Shown here: positions 11,580-24,423 of the stretch, one piece after another | Numbering within the stretch: position 1 is the stretch's first letter | How the letters are laid out: every line of letters begins with the position of its first letter | NCBI GenBank assembly: GCA_028673005.1 | Contig: CM054114.1 | Location: 13,760,516-13,824,515 of the forward strand | Source: Tanypteryx hageni | Taxonomy: Eukaryota; Arthropoda; Insecta; Odonata; Petaluridae | Direction: 5' to 3' | Length of the DNA: 64,000 nt | The notes under the pieces: model-generated | The model's input: only the letters and a program-made list of their open reading frames with translations | Told to the model about the DNA's origin: nothing | The model's database searches: none | Position numbers and translations under genes: made by a program

Positions 11580-12694
11580 TCATTCTCCACTAAAACATGT
11601 TTAGAAATCTCCTTACAAAATTATAGACAGATGACATTACTCCACATTTCGCAATCGTATTTCAGAAGATGGACGATTGTACGGGACGCAGTGACTGTGT
11701 CATCAATTTTTCGTTTAACAATATCCCAACGAAATATTTTTAAATTTCTCAAGTATCGGAACTCTAAAAATAAAAATTATTATTCCAGGATACATGAATA
11801 TCATAGCGGCATATATAGAGACCTCGAACTCCAATACACTAACTGGTCATTTACAAGTCATTGTTTTAAACTAGGGTTCATTCCTTTGAAATCCAAGAGT
11901 TGACAAAAATTTTGCAATTGAAAAGTGCAATCATAACGCTAATCATATTATTACGTTGGTTTCAATTCATTTATCAAATTATTTACAATGAATCTAACAC
12001 ACAGTTTCGTAAAATCGAATGCAGCTGAACTACTTGAAAAATATGCAAAGTAGAATATTAGTTTGTTCATTAAGGATAATTTAAAACTATTTTGATATCT
12101 TAACTTCGCTTAATACATTCGCAAATATTTGATGTGCGATACCATTTACAACATTCAGTTTATATTGCAGAAATAAGAAAAGGGGTACCTGATTTATGTT
12201 AAAATGGGAAACGAGTGGAGGATGTCTTGATCATTAAAGTATATTGCAAAAACCTTATTATTGAGAAATGCTAAATGGCGCTTTTTTTCTACATAATCGT
12301 TGTCATTCGAAGCCATATGTGACGCTTCCGCAGCCATGTTTGTTACATTTGTTCAAGCATTTATCGAATGATTGATTGCATTTGATAGGTAGACTTAAAA
12401 CACGGGGTTTTTAAGCGGCCACCTTATGAAGATAGACCGTTCCGCATTTCTACGAAGCATAACTTCGCAACGGATCAGCTTCTGATTTATTCCTATCCCG
12501 ATGTCAGACTCTCCGTTGACGAAAATTAGGAAAAATGAATCTGTACAATTTGTGCCTCTAAGGAAGATTTTATTATTTGATAACTAAATCAATGCTACAG
12601 TTATTCATGCAACATAAAAAACAATGGGATTCATGAATAATTAATTGTACATAAATGGTTTTTATCATTCTAACTCGTATCGAATGAGGAGTTA

Positions 12695-13768
12695 TTAGTT
12701 TTTAGGCATTGATGGAATCAGTCCAGGCTTCTCCTCCTGGTCATCTGAATTGCCAGAAGTCAAATCGAGTTCTCCAACCGATGGAGTATTTAGAGATTCG
12801 GATGTACTTCCGATAAATTTCCAAATGTCAGGAAATTTATCTCCAATAAGTTCAAAGTTATTAGGTGCATTCATGTTGGAGTTGGGTAAATGTATTGTGA
12901 TGGCGTCTGCGCTACTCCCGCTGAAACCTCCGGGCCCGGCAGATACGGCTTTGGAATCAGCTTTAGATCCGGATAGCCCTCCTGGGCCAGCGGATAACGA
13001 TTTTGCTTCCGAGGTTGAGCCTGAGATACCTCCTGGAACGGAAGAAAAGGAATTGGCGCCCGCGTTAGCCCCGGTGATGGTATCTGGACCGGCATTCGTA
13101 GTAGGGGCGCCCGTATTAGAGCCGGAAATGCCTAATGGTGCAGTTGTCAGTGGGTTTGCTCCGGAGATTGAGGCGGAAATTCCTTTCGACTCCTCGGTGT
13201 CATTCGCTACGGAAATATCTGAAGGCACATCGTATTTCCCGTCGGATCCAACGCTTGAAGGGCTTATTCCTGCATTCATGTTGTTGGAGCAAGCATTTCC
13301 TGGCAATGCTGCATGTTATAAGAAAATTAGAGAAATCTTTATTTTCTGAATAAAAAAATCATGAATTTCTTGATTCACCTAGTGACCGCAGATTACTCTC
13401 GATGCGTTAAGTAGGAATGTAAACAGAACATGTGCGTTAAACATTTATCGTGATCTCAAATACGATTCCACCCTAAGGAAAGATATATGTTATGATTATC
13501 ATGAGCAAAACGAGCTATGCATATATACAAAGTTTTAGTTTTCTTAAAGAATCCTTTCCATTTCAATGACGAAAATTAATCACTGGTGACGATTCCGTAA
13601 AAACTCAAAAACTTCCATTTCGATAAATTGCCATTATATTTATTATTGATAGTATCATTCAATTGCAGCTGAGTTAAATTAGATGTGCCCGGAAAACTAA
13701 CCTTTTGATTCAATCTGGGCCAAAATGGCACACAATGCCACCAATAAACAAGTTGCCACCCGGATCAT
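12695..13768 (-). CDS. Secreted Gly/Ser-rich repeat protein, copy 4 (two exons)
   Basis: Coding exons are 13702..13768 and 12695..13308. It is the counterpart of copy 1 in the second higher-order block and encodes the same protein (W7C, G29C, Y162H, S196N, I223M). It also shares the out-of-frame upstream ATG (13773..13775), the 82-bp upstream loss (junction near 13859) and the degenerate TTTAAATATA box beside TGACGTCA at 14764..14771. The exact sharing of all these features shows they predate the block duplication. AATAAA is at 12569..12574. Confidence 0.82.
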
Positions 13769-13775
13769 CCTTCAT
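13710..13775 (-). other. Upstream out-of-frame ATG/short ORF overlapping gene copy 4 start
   Basis: Same base change and same 21-codon frame as at 1979..2044. Confidence 0.58.
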
Positions 13776-14846
13776 AATCGAGGAATACTAAAAAAAAGCT
13801 CACTGTCTTCCACACAAGCTCCAAAGGTTTAGGAGACACGAAGCGTCAGCACACCTCGGTACTGGCTCGTAGAAATGTAATAAAACAGCGATTCACGGTA
13901 TCCATAATCCGTTTATGCGGTTTCATAGAATCTTCTTAATGTGGCATTTTTGCTAATGACGCGTTTTCTGAGTGATTCTCTGAGAATTTCGACTTGGATT
14001 TCGGAATCCGCTGAAATTATTATTTCTGAATGGAATTACAGGTAAAATTGATACTAGAACGTACATTTACTTTGGAGTCTTTGAAATTCTCTATTTTAAA
14101 ACATCCGACACAATTGAAAAATTTGATATTGCGTATTTTTATTTCATCTATAACGCATTGAAAACATGGAGTTTTCTTCCATTATGCCAGTCCGCAATGA
14201 TAACGTATGCCGTTTGTTTAGGAAGTTTATACCATTCTAAGTTACGAAACCAATTGAAACAACGATAAATTTTTTAAGGCAGTGGTAGAGTGTGAAAAAT
14301 GCCACTCGATTGAGATTGAGTTCCGTCGTTATTTTCAGTTTGGCTTTAAACGGATATTAAAATTTCATCATGACCAGCCTCTTTGTAAACGTTATCAGAG
14401 TTAGATTATGTTTGTTCACAATGACTGTATTAACGAAAGCGAAATTTTATTTATTTCCATGTATTGGCAAGATGGATTATTATCTATTAATATTAATCTA
14501 CTGCTGGTGATTGTTTTATAAATGATCCCTTTAATTTTTTATACGATTTCAAAGACTTACTAGAAAAGTATATACTACGATTTTCTTGAATCAACATTTG
14601 CCGCTATTTATTAAATCGTTGTTTACAAATATTTGCAAAATTCATGAATCAATTCTTGCTTTCAGACATGCAATATATACGTATTTCGTAGTAGCTTTTT
14701 ATATGTAAAAAATATTAACCAGTGCACTTATACACTAAAGCTTACTTAATGCTATATTTAAACTGACGTCATTTCAGGGGGTTTTTTTATTAGACCCAAT
14801 ATGGCAATAATTCAGGAAAGGGACATGCGATATTTCGTTATCAAAT

Positions 14847-15221
14847 TTAAAAGACTTGCTTATTTTTCATATGCATGCTCTTATAGAAAGCTATGGCGGT
14901 ATTGTTGTTAATTGGAGTGATTATATAAGACGTACCGTTCGTATGATGACATTCCATGTTCAGTGACAGTATTATTGTTCTTCTAAAGCAGACCAGTCAT
15001 AGAAATATTTTGGGCAAGTGTATGATCGCGGATATTTTCCGACCAGAATTTTTATTTATAGTGCCTTTCTCAAAACCAGACAACAACATTTTTATAGCGT
15101 TTGCACACTCATTATTTTCCTCATTATTGTACTTCAGATTAACCCGGTAGCTTAGGTAAACTAATGGAATGTTTGCAATTGCAAGGTACATATTCTTACA
15201 AATCAGAATATGAAAGAGCAT
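14847..15221 (-). pseudogene. Acetyltransferase-like remnant, unit 4 (frameshifted)
   Basis: Matches the unit-1 remnant, including the missing base after FEKGTI. Confidence 0.28.
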
Positions 15222-16695
15222 TCACGCCAGTGTTCTGGTAAATCGACGATATCGTTATCATAGGAAATGAAACATAAATGCTGCCATATGTTTACCAATT
15301 GTATTTATATTTATTTAAACGTTATATTTGTCTTTTCAAAATTTTATAAACTTAATTTTCGAATTTTTACGAAGAGACATTATTCAAATAGAGCGATTGG
15401 GATATAATTACATGTTCATCAATTACATTTAACAGCAGTATTTTTTATATTTTCTGCACTAACACCCGCCGTTTTGACTAATGTAAATGGCGTCCTTATC
15501 TTCATTGAAATCTTAGATACAGTTCGTTGGCTTGCGATAGTGCCTTTAAATTGCTGGACGGAATAAATGACTCTTTCTAGTCATTCTCCACTAAAACATA
15601 TTTAGAAATCTCCTTACAAAATTATAGACAGATGACATTACTCTACATTTCGCAATCGTATTTCAGAAGATGGACGATTGTACGGGACGCAGTGACTGTG
15701 TCATCAATTTTTCGTTTAACCATATCCCAATGAAATATTTTTAAATTTCTCAGGTATCGGAACTCTAAAAATAAAAATTATTATTCCAGGATACATGAAT
15801 ATCATAGCGGCATATATAGAGACCTCGAACTCCAATACACTAACTGGTCATTTACAAGTCATTGTTTTAAACTAGGGTTCATTCCTTTGAAATCCAAGAG
15901 TTGACAAAAATTTTGCAATTGAAAAGTGCAATCATAACGCTAATCATATTATTTCGTTGGTTTCAATTCATTTATCAAATTATTTACAATGAATCTAACA
16001 CACAGTTTCGTAAAATCGAATGCAGCTGAACTACGTGAAAAATATGCAAAGTAGAATATTAGTTTGTTCATTAAGGATAATTTAAAAGTATTTTGATATC
16101 TTAACTTCGCTTAATACATTCGCAATTATTTGATGTGCGATACCATTTACAACATTCAGTTTATATTGCAGAAATAAGAAAAGGGGTACCTGATTTATGT
16201 TAAAATGGGAAACGAGTGGAGGATGTCTTGATCATTAAAATATATTGCAAAAACCTTATTATTGAGGAATGCTAAATGGCGCTTTTTTTCTACATAATCG
16301 TTGTCATTCGAAGCCCTATGTGACGCTTCCGCAGCCATGTTTGTTACATTTGTTCAAGCATTTATCGGATGATTGATTGCATTTGATAGGTAGACTTAAA
16401 CCACGGGGTTATTAAGCGGCCACCTTATGAAGATAGACCGTTCCGCATTTCTACGAAGCATAACTTCGCAACGGATCAGCTTCCGATTTATTCCTATCCC
16501 GATGTCAGACTCTCCGTTGACGAAAATTAGGAAAAATGAATCTGTACAATTTGTGCCTCTAAGGAAGATTTTATTATTTGCTAACTAAATCAATGCTACA
16601 GTTATTCATGCAACATAAAAAACAATGGCATTCATGAATAATTAATTGTACATAAATGGTTTTTATCATTCTAACTCGTATCGAATGAGGAGTTA

Positions 16696-17769
16696 TTAGT
16701 TTTTAGGCATTGATGGAATCAGTCCAGGCTTCTCCTCCTGGTCATCTGAATTGCCAGAAGTCAAATCGAGTTCTCCAACCGATGGAGTATTTAGAGATTC
16801 GGATGTACTTCCGATAAATTTCCAAATGTCAGGAAATTTATCTCCAATAAGTTCAAAGTTATTAGTTGCATTCATGTTGGAGTTGGGTAAATGTATTTTG
16901 ATGGCGTCTGCGCTACTCCCGCTGAAACCTCCGGGCCCGGCAGATACGGCTTTGGAATCAGCTTTAGATCCGGATAGCCCTCCTGGGCCAGCGGATAACG
17001 ATTTTGCTTCCGAGGTTGAGCCTGAGATACCTCCTGGAACGGAAGAAAAGGAATTGGCGCCCGCGTTAGCCCCGGTGATGGTATCTGGACCGGCATTCGT
17101 AGTAGGGGCGCCCGTATGAGAGCCGGAAATGCCTAATGGTGCAGTTGTCAATGGGTTTGCTCCGGAGATTGAGGCGGAAATTCCTTTCGACTCCTCGGTG
17201 TCATTTGCTACGGAAATATCTGAAGGCACATCGTATTTCCAGTCGGATCCAACGCTTGAAGGGCTTATTCCTGCATTCATGTTGTTAGAGCCAGCATTTC
17301 CTGGCAATGCTGCAAGTTATAAGAAAATTAGAGAAATCTTTATTTTCTGAATAAAAAAATCATGAATTTCTTGATTCACCTAGTGACCGCAGATTACTCT
17401 CGATGCTTTAAGTAGGAATGTAAACAGAACAAGTGCGTTAAACATTTATCGTGATCTCAAATACGATTCCACCTTAAGGGAAGATATATGTTATGATTAT
17501 CATGAGCAAAACGAGCTATGCATATATACAAAATTTTAGTTTTCTTAAAGAATCCTTTCCATTTCAATGACGAAAATTAATCACTAGTGACGATTCCGTA
17601 AAAACTCAAAAACTTCCATTTCGATAAATTGCCATTATATTTATTATTGATAGTATCATTCAATTGCAGCTGAGATAAATTAGATGTGCCCGGAAAACTA
17701 ACCTTTTGATTCAATCTGGGCCAAAATGGCACACAATGCCCCCAATAACCAAGTTGCCACCCGGATCAT
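16696..17769 (-). CDS. Secreted Gly/Ser-rich repeat protein, copy 5 (two exons)
   Basis: Coding exons are 17703..17769 and 16696..17309. Changes from the majority are V10G, G46W, N87H, T160K, Y162H, P171T, S196N and I223M, making it the most diverged intact copy. Compared with its counterpart copy 2 it has gained N87H and T160K and lacks E61K. N87H falls in the second 17-residue repeat and T160K just beyond the Gly-rich part. The N87H base change also puts a stop into the overlapping plus-strand frame, which argues that the opposite frame is not used. AATAAA is at 16570..16575; TGACGTCA candidates are at 18859..18866 and 19926..19933. Confidence 0.87.
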
Positions 17770-18940
17770 CCTTCAAAATCGAGGAATACTGAAAAAAAGC
17801 TCACTGTCTTCCACACAAGGTCCATAGGTTTAGGAGACACGAAGCGTCAGCACACCTCGGCGACGACCATACGAATGGTTTAAGAAAAAATCAAGGGCTG
17901 GCGAGCAATAACTGCATTGTGAAATGTTTTACGTCAGCTGGGTACTGGCTCGTAGAAATGTAATGAAACAGCGATTCACGGTATCCATAATCCGTTTATG
18001 CGGTTTCATAGAATCTTCTTAATGTGGCATTTTTGCTAATGACGCGTTTTCTGAGTAATTCTCTGAGAATTTCGACTTGGATTTCGGAATCCGCTTAAAT
18101 TATTATTTCTAAATGGAATTGCAGGTAAAATTGATACTAGAACGTACATTTACTTTGGAGTCTTTGAAATTCTCTATTTTAAAACATCCGTCACAATTGA
18201 AAAATTTGATATTGCGTATTTTTATTTCATCTATAACGCATTGAAAACATGGAGTTTTCTTCCATTATGCCAGTCCGCAATGATAACGTATGCCGTTTGT
18301 TTAAAAAGTTTATACCATCCTAAGTTACGAAACCAATTGAAACAACGATAAATTTTTTAAGGCAGTGGTAGAGAGTGAAGAATGCCATCTCGATTGAGAT
18401 TGAGTCCCGTCGTTATTTTCCGTTTGGCTTTAAACGGATATTAAAATTTCATCATGACCAGCCTCTTTGTAAACGTTATCAGAGTTAGATTATATTTGTT
18501 CACAATGACTGTATTAACGAAAGCGAAATTTTATTTATTTCCATGTATTTGCAATATGGATTATTATCTAATAAATATTAATCCACTGTGGGTGATTGTT
18601 TTATAAATGATCCCTTTAATTTTTTATACGATTTCAAAGACTTACCAGAAAAGTATATACTACGATTTTCTTAAATCAACATTTGCCGCTATTTATTAAA
18701 TCGTTGTTTACAAATATTTGCAAAATTCATAATATCTGCTGAATCAATTCCAGCTTTCAGACATGCAATATATACGTATTTCGTAGTAGCTTTTTATATG
18801 TACAAAATATTAACCAGTGCACTTATACACTAAAGCTTACTTAGTGCTTTATTTATACTGACGTCATTTCAGGAAGGTTTTTTATTAGACCCAATATGGC
18901 AATAATTCAGGAAAGGGACATGCGATATTTCGTTATCAAA

Positions 18941-19317
18941 TTAAGAAGACTTGCTTATTTTTCATATGCATGCTCCTATGGAAAGCTATGGCGGTATTGT
19001 TGTTAATTGGAGTGATTATATAAGACGTTCCGTTCGTATGATGACATTCCTTGTTCAGTGACATTATTGTTGTTCTTCTAAAGCAGACCAGTCATAGAAA
19101 TATTTTGGGCACGTGGATGATCGCGGATATTTTCCGACCAGAATTTATAATTTATAGTGACTTTCTCAAAACCAGACAACAGTATTTTCATAGCGTTTGC
19201 ACACTCATTATTTTCCTCATTTTTGTACATCAGATCAACCCGGTACATTAGGTAAACTAATGGAATGTTTGCAATTGCAAGGTACATATTCTTACAAATC
19301 AGAATATGAAAGAGCAT
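18941..19317 (-). pseudogene. Acetyltransferase-like remnant, unit 5, first copy (broken)
   Basis: Same sequence class and same premature stop (after NISMTGLL) as 7210..7586. Confidence 0.28.
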
Positions 19318-19973
19318 TCACGCCAGTGTTCCAATATGCCAGTCCGCAATCATAACGTATGCCGTTTGTTCAAAAAGTTTATACCATCTTAAGTTACGAA
19401 ACCAATTGAAACAACGATAAAATGTTTAAGGCAGTGGTAGAGTGTGAAAAATGCAATGTCGATTGAGATTGAGTTCCGTCGTTATTTTCCGTTTGGCTTT
19501 AACCGGATTTTAAAATTTCATCATTACCAGCCTCTTTGTAAACTTTATAAGTGTTAGATTTTTTTTGTTCTCAATGGCTGTAATAAAGAAACCGAAAAAT
19601 TATTTATTTACATATATTGAAAGATGGATTATTTCTATTAAATATTAATCCACTGTGGGTGATTGTTTTATTAATGATCCCTTTAATTTTTAATACGATT
19701 TCAAAGACTTACTAGAAAAGTATATACTACGATTTTCTTGAATCAACATTTGCCGCTATTTATTAAATCGTTGTTTACAAATATTTACAAACTTCATTAT
19801 ATCTGCTGAATCAATTCCAGCTTTCAGACATGCAATATATACGTATTTCGTAGTAGCTTTTTATATGTACAAAATATTAACTTGTGCACTTATACACTAA
19901 AGCTTACTTAGTGCTATATTTATACTGACGTCATTTCAGGGGGGTTTTTTATTAGACTCAATATGGCAATAAT

Positions 19974-20351
19974 TCAGGAAAGGCACATGCGATATTTCGT
20001 TATCAAATTTAAGACTTGCTTATTTTTCATATGCATGCTCTTATAGAAAGCTATGGCGGTATTGTTGTTAATTGGAGTGATTATATGAGACGTACCGTTC
20101 GTATGATGACATTCCTTTTTCAGTGACAGTAATATTGTTCTTCTAAACAGACCAGTTATAGAAATATTTTGGGCACGTGGATGATCGCGGATATTTTCCG
20201 ACCAGAATATATATTTTATAGTGCCTTTCTCAAAACCAGACAACAACATTTTCATAGCGTTTGCACACTCATTATTTTCCTCATTATTGTACTTCAAATC
20301 AACCCGGTAGCTTAGGTAAACTAATGGAATGTTTGCAATTGCAAGGTACAT
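19974..20351 (-). pseudogene. Acetyltransferase-like open frame, unit 5, second copy (extended)
   Basis: Two bases are missing just before the usual stop, so the frame runs on to 125 aa, ending ...LITKYRMCLS. Such a private shift at the 3' end suggests no constraint on the C-terminus. Confidence 0.3.
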
Positions 20352-21852
20352 ATTCTTTCAAATCAGAATATGAAAGAGCATTTACGCCAGTGTTCTGGTA
20401 AATCGACGATATCGTTATCATAGGAAATGAAACATAAATGCTGCCATGTTTACCAATTGTATTTATATTTATTTATACGTTATATTTGTCTTTTCAAAAT
20501 TTTATAAACTTAATTTTCGAATTTTTACGAAGCGACATTATTCAAATAGAGCGATTGAGAAATAATTACATATTCATCAATTACATTTAACAGTAGTATT
20601 TTTTATATTTTCTGCATTACCACCCGCCGTTTTGACTAATGTAAATGGCGTCCCTATCTTCATTGAAATCTTAGATACGGTTCGTTGGCTTGATATAGTG
20701 CCTTTAAATTGCTGGACGGATTAATGACTCTTTCTAGTCATTCTCCACTAAAACATGTTTAGAAATCTCCTTACAAAATTATAGACAGATGACATTACTC
20801 CACATTTCGCAATCGTATTACAAAAGATGGTCGATTGTACGGGACGCAGTGACTGTGTCATCAATTTTTCGTTCAACAATATCCCAACGAAATATTTTTA
20901 AATTTCTCAAGTATCGGAACTCTAAAAATAAAAATTATTATTCCAGGATACATGAATATCATAGCGGCATATATAGAGACCTCGAACTCCAATACACTAA
21001 CTGGTCATTTACAAGTCATTGTTTTAAACTAGGGTTCATTCCTTTGAAATCCAAGAGTTGACAAAAATTTTGCAATTGAAAAGTGCAATCATAACGCTAA
21101 TCATATTATTTCGTTGGTTTCAATTCATTTATCAAATTATTTACAATGAATCTAACACACAGTTTCGTAAAATCGAATGCAGCTGAACTACTTGAAAAAT
21201 ATGCAAAGTAGAATATTAGTTTGTTCATTAAGGATAATTTAAAACTATTTTGATATCTTAACTTCGCTTAATACATTCGCAATTATTTGATGTGCGATAC
21301 CATTTACAACATTCAGTTTATATTGCAGAAATAAGAAAAGGGGTAAATGATTTATGTTAAAATGGGAAACGAGTGGAGGATGTCTTGATCATTAAAATAT
21401 ATTGCAAAAACCTTATTATTGAGGAATGCTAAATGGCGCTTTTTTTCTACATAATCGTTGTCATTCGAAGCCATATGTGACGCTTCCGCAGCCATGTTTG
21501 TTACATTTGTTCAAGCATTTATCGAATGATTGATTGCATTTGATAGGTAGACTTAAAACACGGGGTTTTTAAGCGGCCACCTTATGAAGATAGACCGTTC
21601 CGCATTTCTACGAAGCATAACTTCGCAACGGATCAGCTTCTGATTTATTCCTATCCCGATGTCAGACTCTCCGTTGACGAAAATTAGGAAAAATGAATCT
21701 GTACAATTTGTGCCTCTAAGGAAGATTTTATTATTTGATAACTAAATCAATGCTACAGTTATTCATGCAACATAAAAAACAATGGGATTCATGAATAATT
21801 AATTGTAAATAAATGGTTTTTATCATTCTAACTCGTATCGAATGAGGAGTTA

Positions 21853-22458
21853 TTAGTTTTTAGGTATTGATGGAATCAGTCCAGGCTTCTCCTCCTGGTC
21901 ATCTGAAATGCTAGAAGTCAAATCGAGTTCTCCAACCGATGGAGTACTTAGAGATTCGGATGTACTTCCGATAAATTTCCAAATGTCAGGAAATTTATCT
22001 CCAATAAGTTCAAAGTTATTAGGTGCATTCATGTTGGAGTTGGGTAAATATATTGTGATGGCGTCTGCGCTACTCCCGCTGAAACCTCCGGGCCCGGCAG
22101 ATACGGCTTTGGAATCAGCTTTAGATCCGGATAGCCCTCCTGGGCCAGCGGATAACGATTTTGCTTCCGAGGTTGAGCCTGAGATACCTCCTGGAACGGA
22201 AGAAAAGGAATTGGCGCCCGCTTTAGCCCCGGTGATGGTATCTGGACCGGCATTCGTAGTAGGGGCGCCCGTATTAGAGCCGGAAATGCCTAATGGTGCA
22301 GTTGTCAGTGGGTTTGCTCCGGAGATTGAGGCGGAAATTCCTTTCGACTCCTCGGTGTCATTCGCTACGGAAATATCTGCAGGCACATCGTATTTCCCGT
22401 CGGATCCAACGCTTGAAGGGCTTATTCCTGCATTCATGTTGTTAGAGCCAGCACTCAT
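21853..22458 (-). pseudogene. Truncated copy 6 of the Gly/Ser-rich gene, open frame without signal peptide
   Basis: It has the same deletion as copy 3 but no nonsense codon. A 201-codon frame starts at the fusion-made ATG (22456..22458), reads Met-Ser-Ala-Gly-Ser, and continues to the normal end with S52A, N104K, G208S and N209I (full-length numbering). The TATAAATATA box begins 31 bp before that ATG, so a transcript started at the usual distance would begin at or inside the start codon. The next in-frame ATG is seven codons on. Without a signal peptide the product would stay in the cytoplasm. AATAAA is at 21727..21732. I call it a probable pseudogene; a live cytosolic version is possible but not supported. 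Confidence 0.75.
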
Positions 22459-22480
22459 ACACTAAAGCTTACTTAGTGCT

Positions 22481-22498
22481 ATATTTATACTGACGTCA
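22481..22498 (-). promoter_or_regulatory. TGACGTCA-TATA element fused to truncated copy 6
   Basis: TGACGTCA is at 22491..22498 and TATAAATAT at 22481..22489. The deletion moved this element from about 1.09 kb upstream of an exon 1 to directly before exon 2. Confidence 0.32.
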
Positions 22499-22573
22499 TT
22501 TCAGGAAGGTTTTTTATTAGACCCAATATGGCAATAATTCAGGAAAGGGACATGCGATATTTCGTTATCAAAT

Positions 22574-22949
22574 TTAAAAGACTTGCTTATTTTTCATATG
22601 CATGCTCTTATAGAAAGCTATGGCGGTATTGTTGTTAATTGGAGTGATTATATGAGACGTACCGTTCGTATGATGACATTCCTTGTTCAGTGACAGTAAT
22701 ATTGTTATTCTAAAGCAGACCAGTCATAGAAATATTTTGGGCACGTGGATGATCGCGGATATTTTCCGACCAGAATATATATTTTATAGTGCCTTTCTCA
22801 AAACCAGACAACAACATTTTTATAGCGTTTGCACACTCATTATTTTCCTCATTATTGTACTTCAGATTAACCCGGTACCTTAGGTAAACTAATGGAATGT
22901 TTGCAATTGCATGGTACATATTCTTACAAATCAAAATATGAAAGAGCAT
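22574..22949 (-). pseudogene. Acetyltransferase-like remnant, unit 6 (broken)
   Basis: Same as the unit-3 remnant; open 22949 to 22710, then stopped by the extra base. Confidence 0.28.
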
Positions 22950-24423
22950 TCACGCCAGTGTTCTGGTTAATCGTCGATATCGTTATCATAGGAAATGAAA
23001 CATAAATGCTGCCATATGTTTACCAATTGTATTTATATTAATTTAAACATTATATTTGTCTTTTCAAAATTTTATAAACTTAATTTTCGAATTTTTACGA
23101 AGCGACATTATTCAAATAGAGCGATTGAGAAATAATTACATGTTCATCAATTACATTTAACAGCAGTATTTTTTATATTTTCTGCACTAACACCCGCCAT
23201 TTTGACTAATGTAAATTGCGTCCCTATCTTCATCGAAATCTTAGATACGGTTCGTTGGCTTGCGATAGTGCCTTTAAATTGCTGGATGGAATAAATGACT
23301 CTTTCTAGTCATTCTCCACTAAAACATGTTTAGAAATCTCCTTACAAAATTATAGACAGATGACATTACTCCACATTTCGCAATCGTATTTCAGAAGATG
23401 GACGATTGTACGGGACGCAGTGACTGTGTCATCAATTTTTCGTTTAACAATATCCCAACGAAATATTTTTAAATTTCTCAAGTATCGGAACTCTAAAAAT
23501 AAAAATTATTATTCCAGGATACATGAATATCATAGCGGCATATATAGAGACCTCGAACTCCAATACACTAACTGGTCATTTACAAGTCATTGTTTTAAAC
23601 TAGGGTTCATTCCTTTGAAATCCAAGAGTTGACAAAAATTTTGCAATTGAAAAGTGCAATCATAACGCTAATCATATTATTACGTTGGTTTCAATTCATT
23701 TATCAAATTATTTACAATGAATCTAACACACAGTTTCGTAAAATCGAATGCAGCTGAACTACTTGAAAAATATGCAAAGTAGAATATTAGTTTGTTCATT
23801 AAGGATAATTTAAAACTATTTTGATATCTTAACTTCGCTTAATACATTCGCAAATATTTGATGTGCGATACCATTTACAACATTCAGTTTATATTGCAGA
23901 AATAAGAAAAGGGGTACCTGATTTATGTTAAAATGGGAAACGAGTGGAGGATGTCTTGATCATTAAAGTATATTGCAAAAACCTTATTATTGAGAAATGC
24001 TAAATGGCGCTTTTTTTCTACATAATCGTTGTCATTCGAAGCCATATGTGACGCTTCCGCAGCCATGTTTGTTACATTTGTTCAAGCATTTATCGAATGA
24101 TTGATTGCATTTGATAGGTAGACTTAAAACACGGGGTTTTTAAGCGGCCACCTTATGAAGATAGACCGTTCCGCATTTCTACGAAGCATAACTTCGCAAC
24201 GGATCAGCTTCTGATTTATTCCTATCCCGATGTCAGACTCTCCGTTGACGAAAATTAGGAAAAATGAATCTGTACAATTTGTGCCTCTAAGGAAGATTTT
24301 ATTATTTGATAACTAAATCAATGCTACAGTTATTCATGCAACATAAAAAACAATGGGATTCATGAATAATTAATTGTAAATAAATGGTTTTTATCATTCT
24401 AACTCGTATCGAATGAGGAGTTA

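Larger units (their letters stand above)
964..12694. repeat. Higher-order repeat A, first copy (three units, 11,731 bp)
   Basis: Three successive units of different length (4001, 5159, 2571 bp) recur in the same order from 12695. Shared private changes prove the three-unit block was copied as a whole: the 82-bp loss upstream of gene 1, the internal 1.07-kb duplication in unit 2, and the exon-1 deletion in unit 3. The two blocks differ by few substitutions, for example the nonsense codon in copy 3 but not copy 6. Confidence 0.93.
18261..20397. repeat. Internal 1.07-kb tandem duplication in unit 5
   Basis: Same join (near 19331) and same 1067-bp offset of the TGACGTCA element (18859 and 19926) as in unit 2. 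Unit 5 is the unit-2 equivalent in the second higher-order block. It differs by two deleted bases near 20009, which extends the acetyltransferase-like reading frame at its 3' end. Confidence 0.88.
12695..24423. repeat. Higher-order repeat A, second copy (11,729 bp)
   Basis: It matches 964..12694 unit by unit and is two bases shorter. Small differences show it is a genuine second copy: T160K and N87H in copy 5, E61K only in copy 2, and an intact second exon in copy 6. A third block is not present: unit 7 begins like unit 6 but is full length. Confidence 0.93.

Noticed and set aside
21853..22458. Calling copy 6 a functional intronless gene
   Set aside because: It lacks a signal peptide, and its start codon lies where transcription would begin, so function is not supported by the sequence alone.
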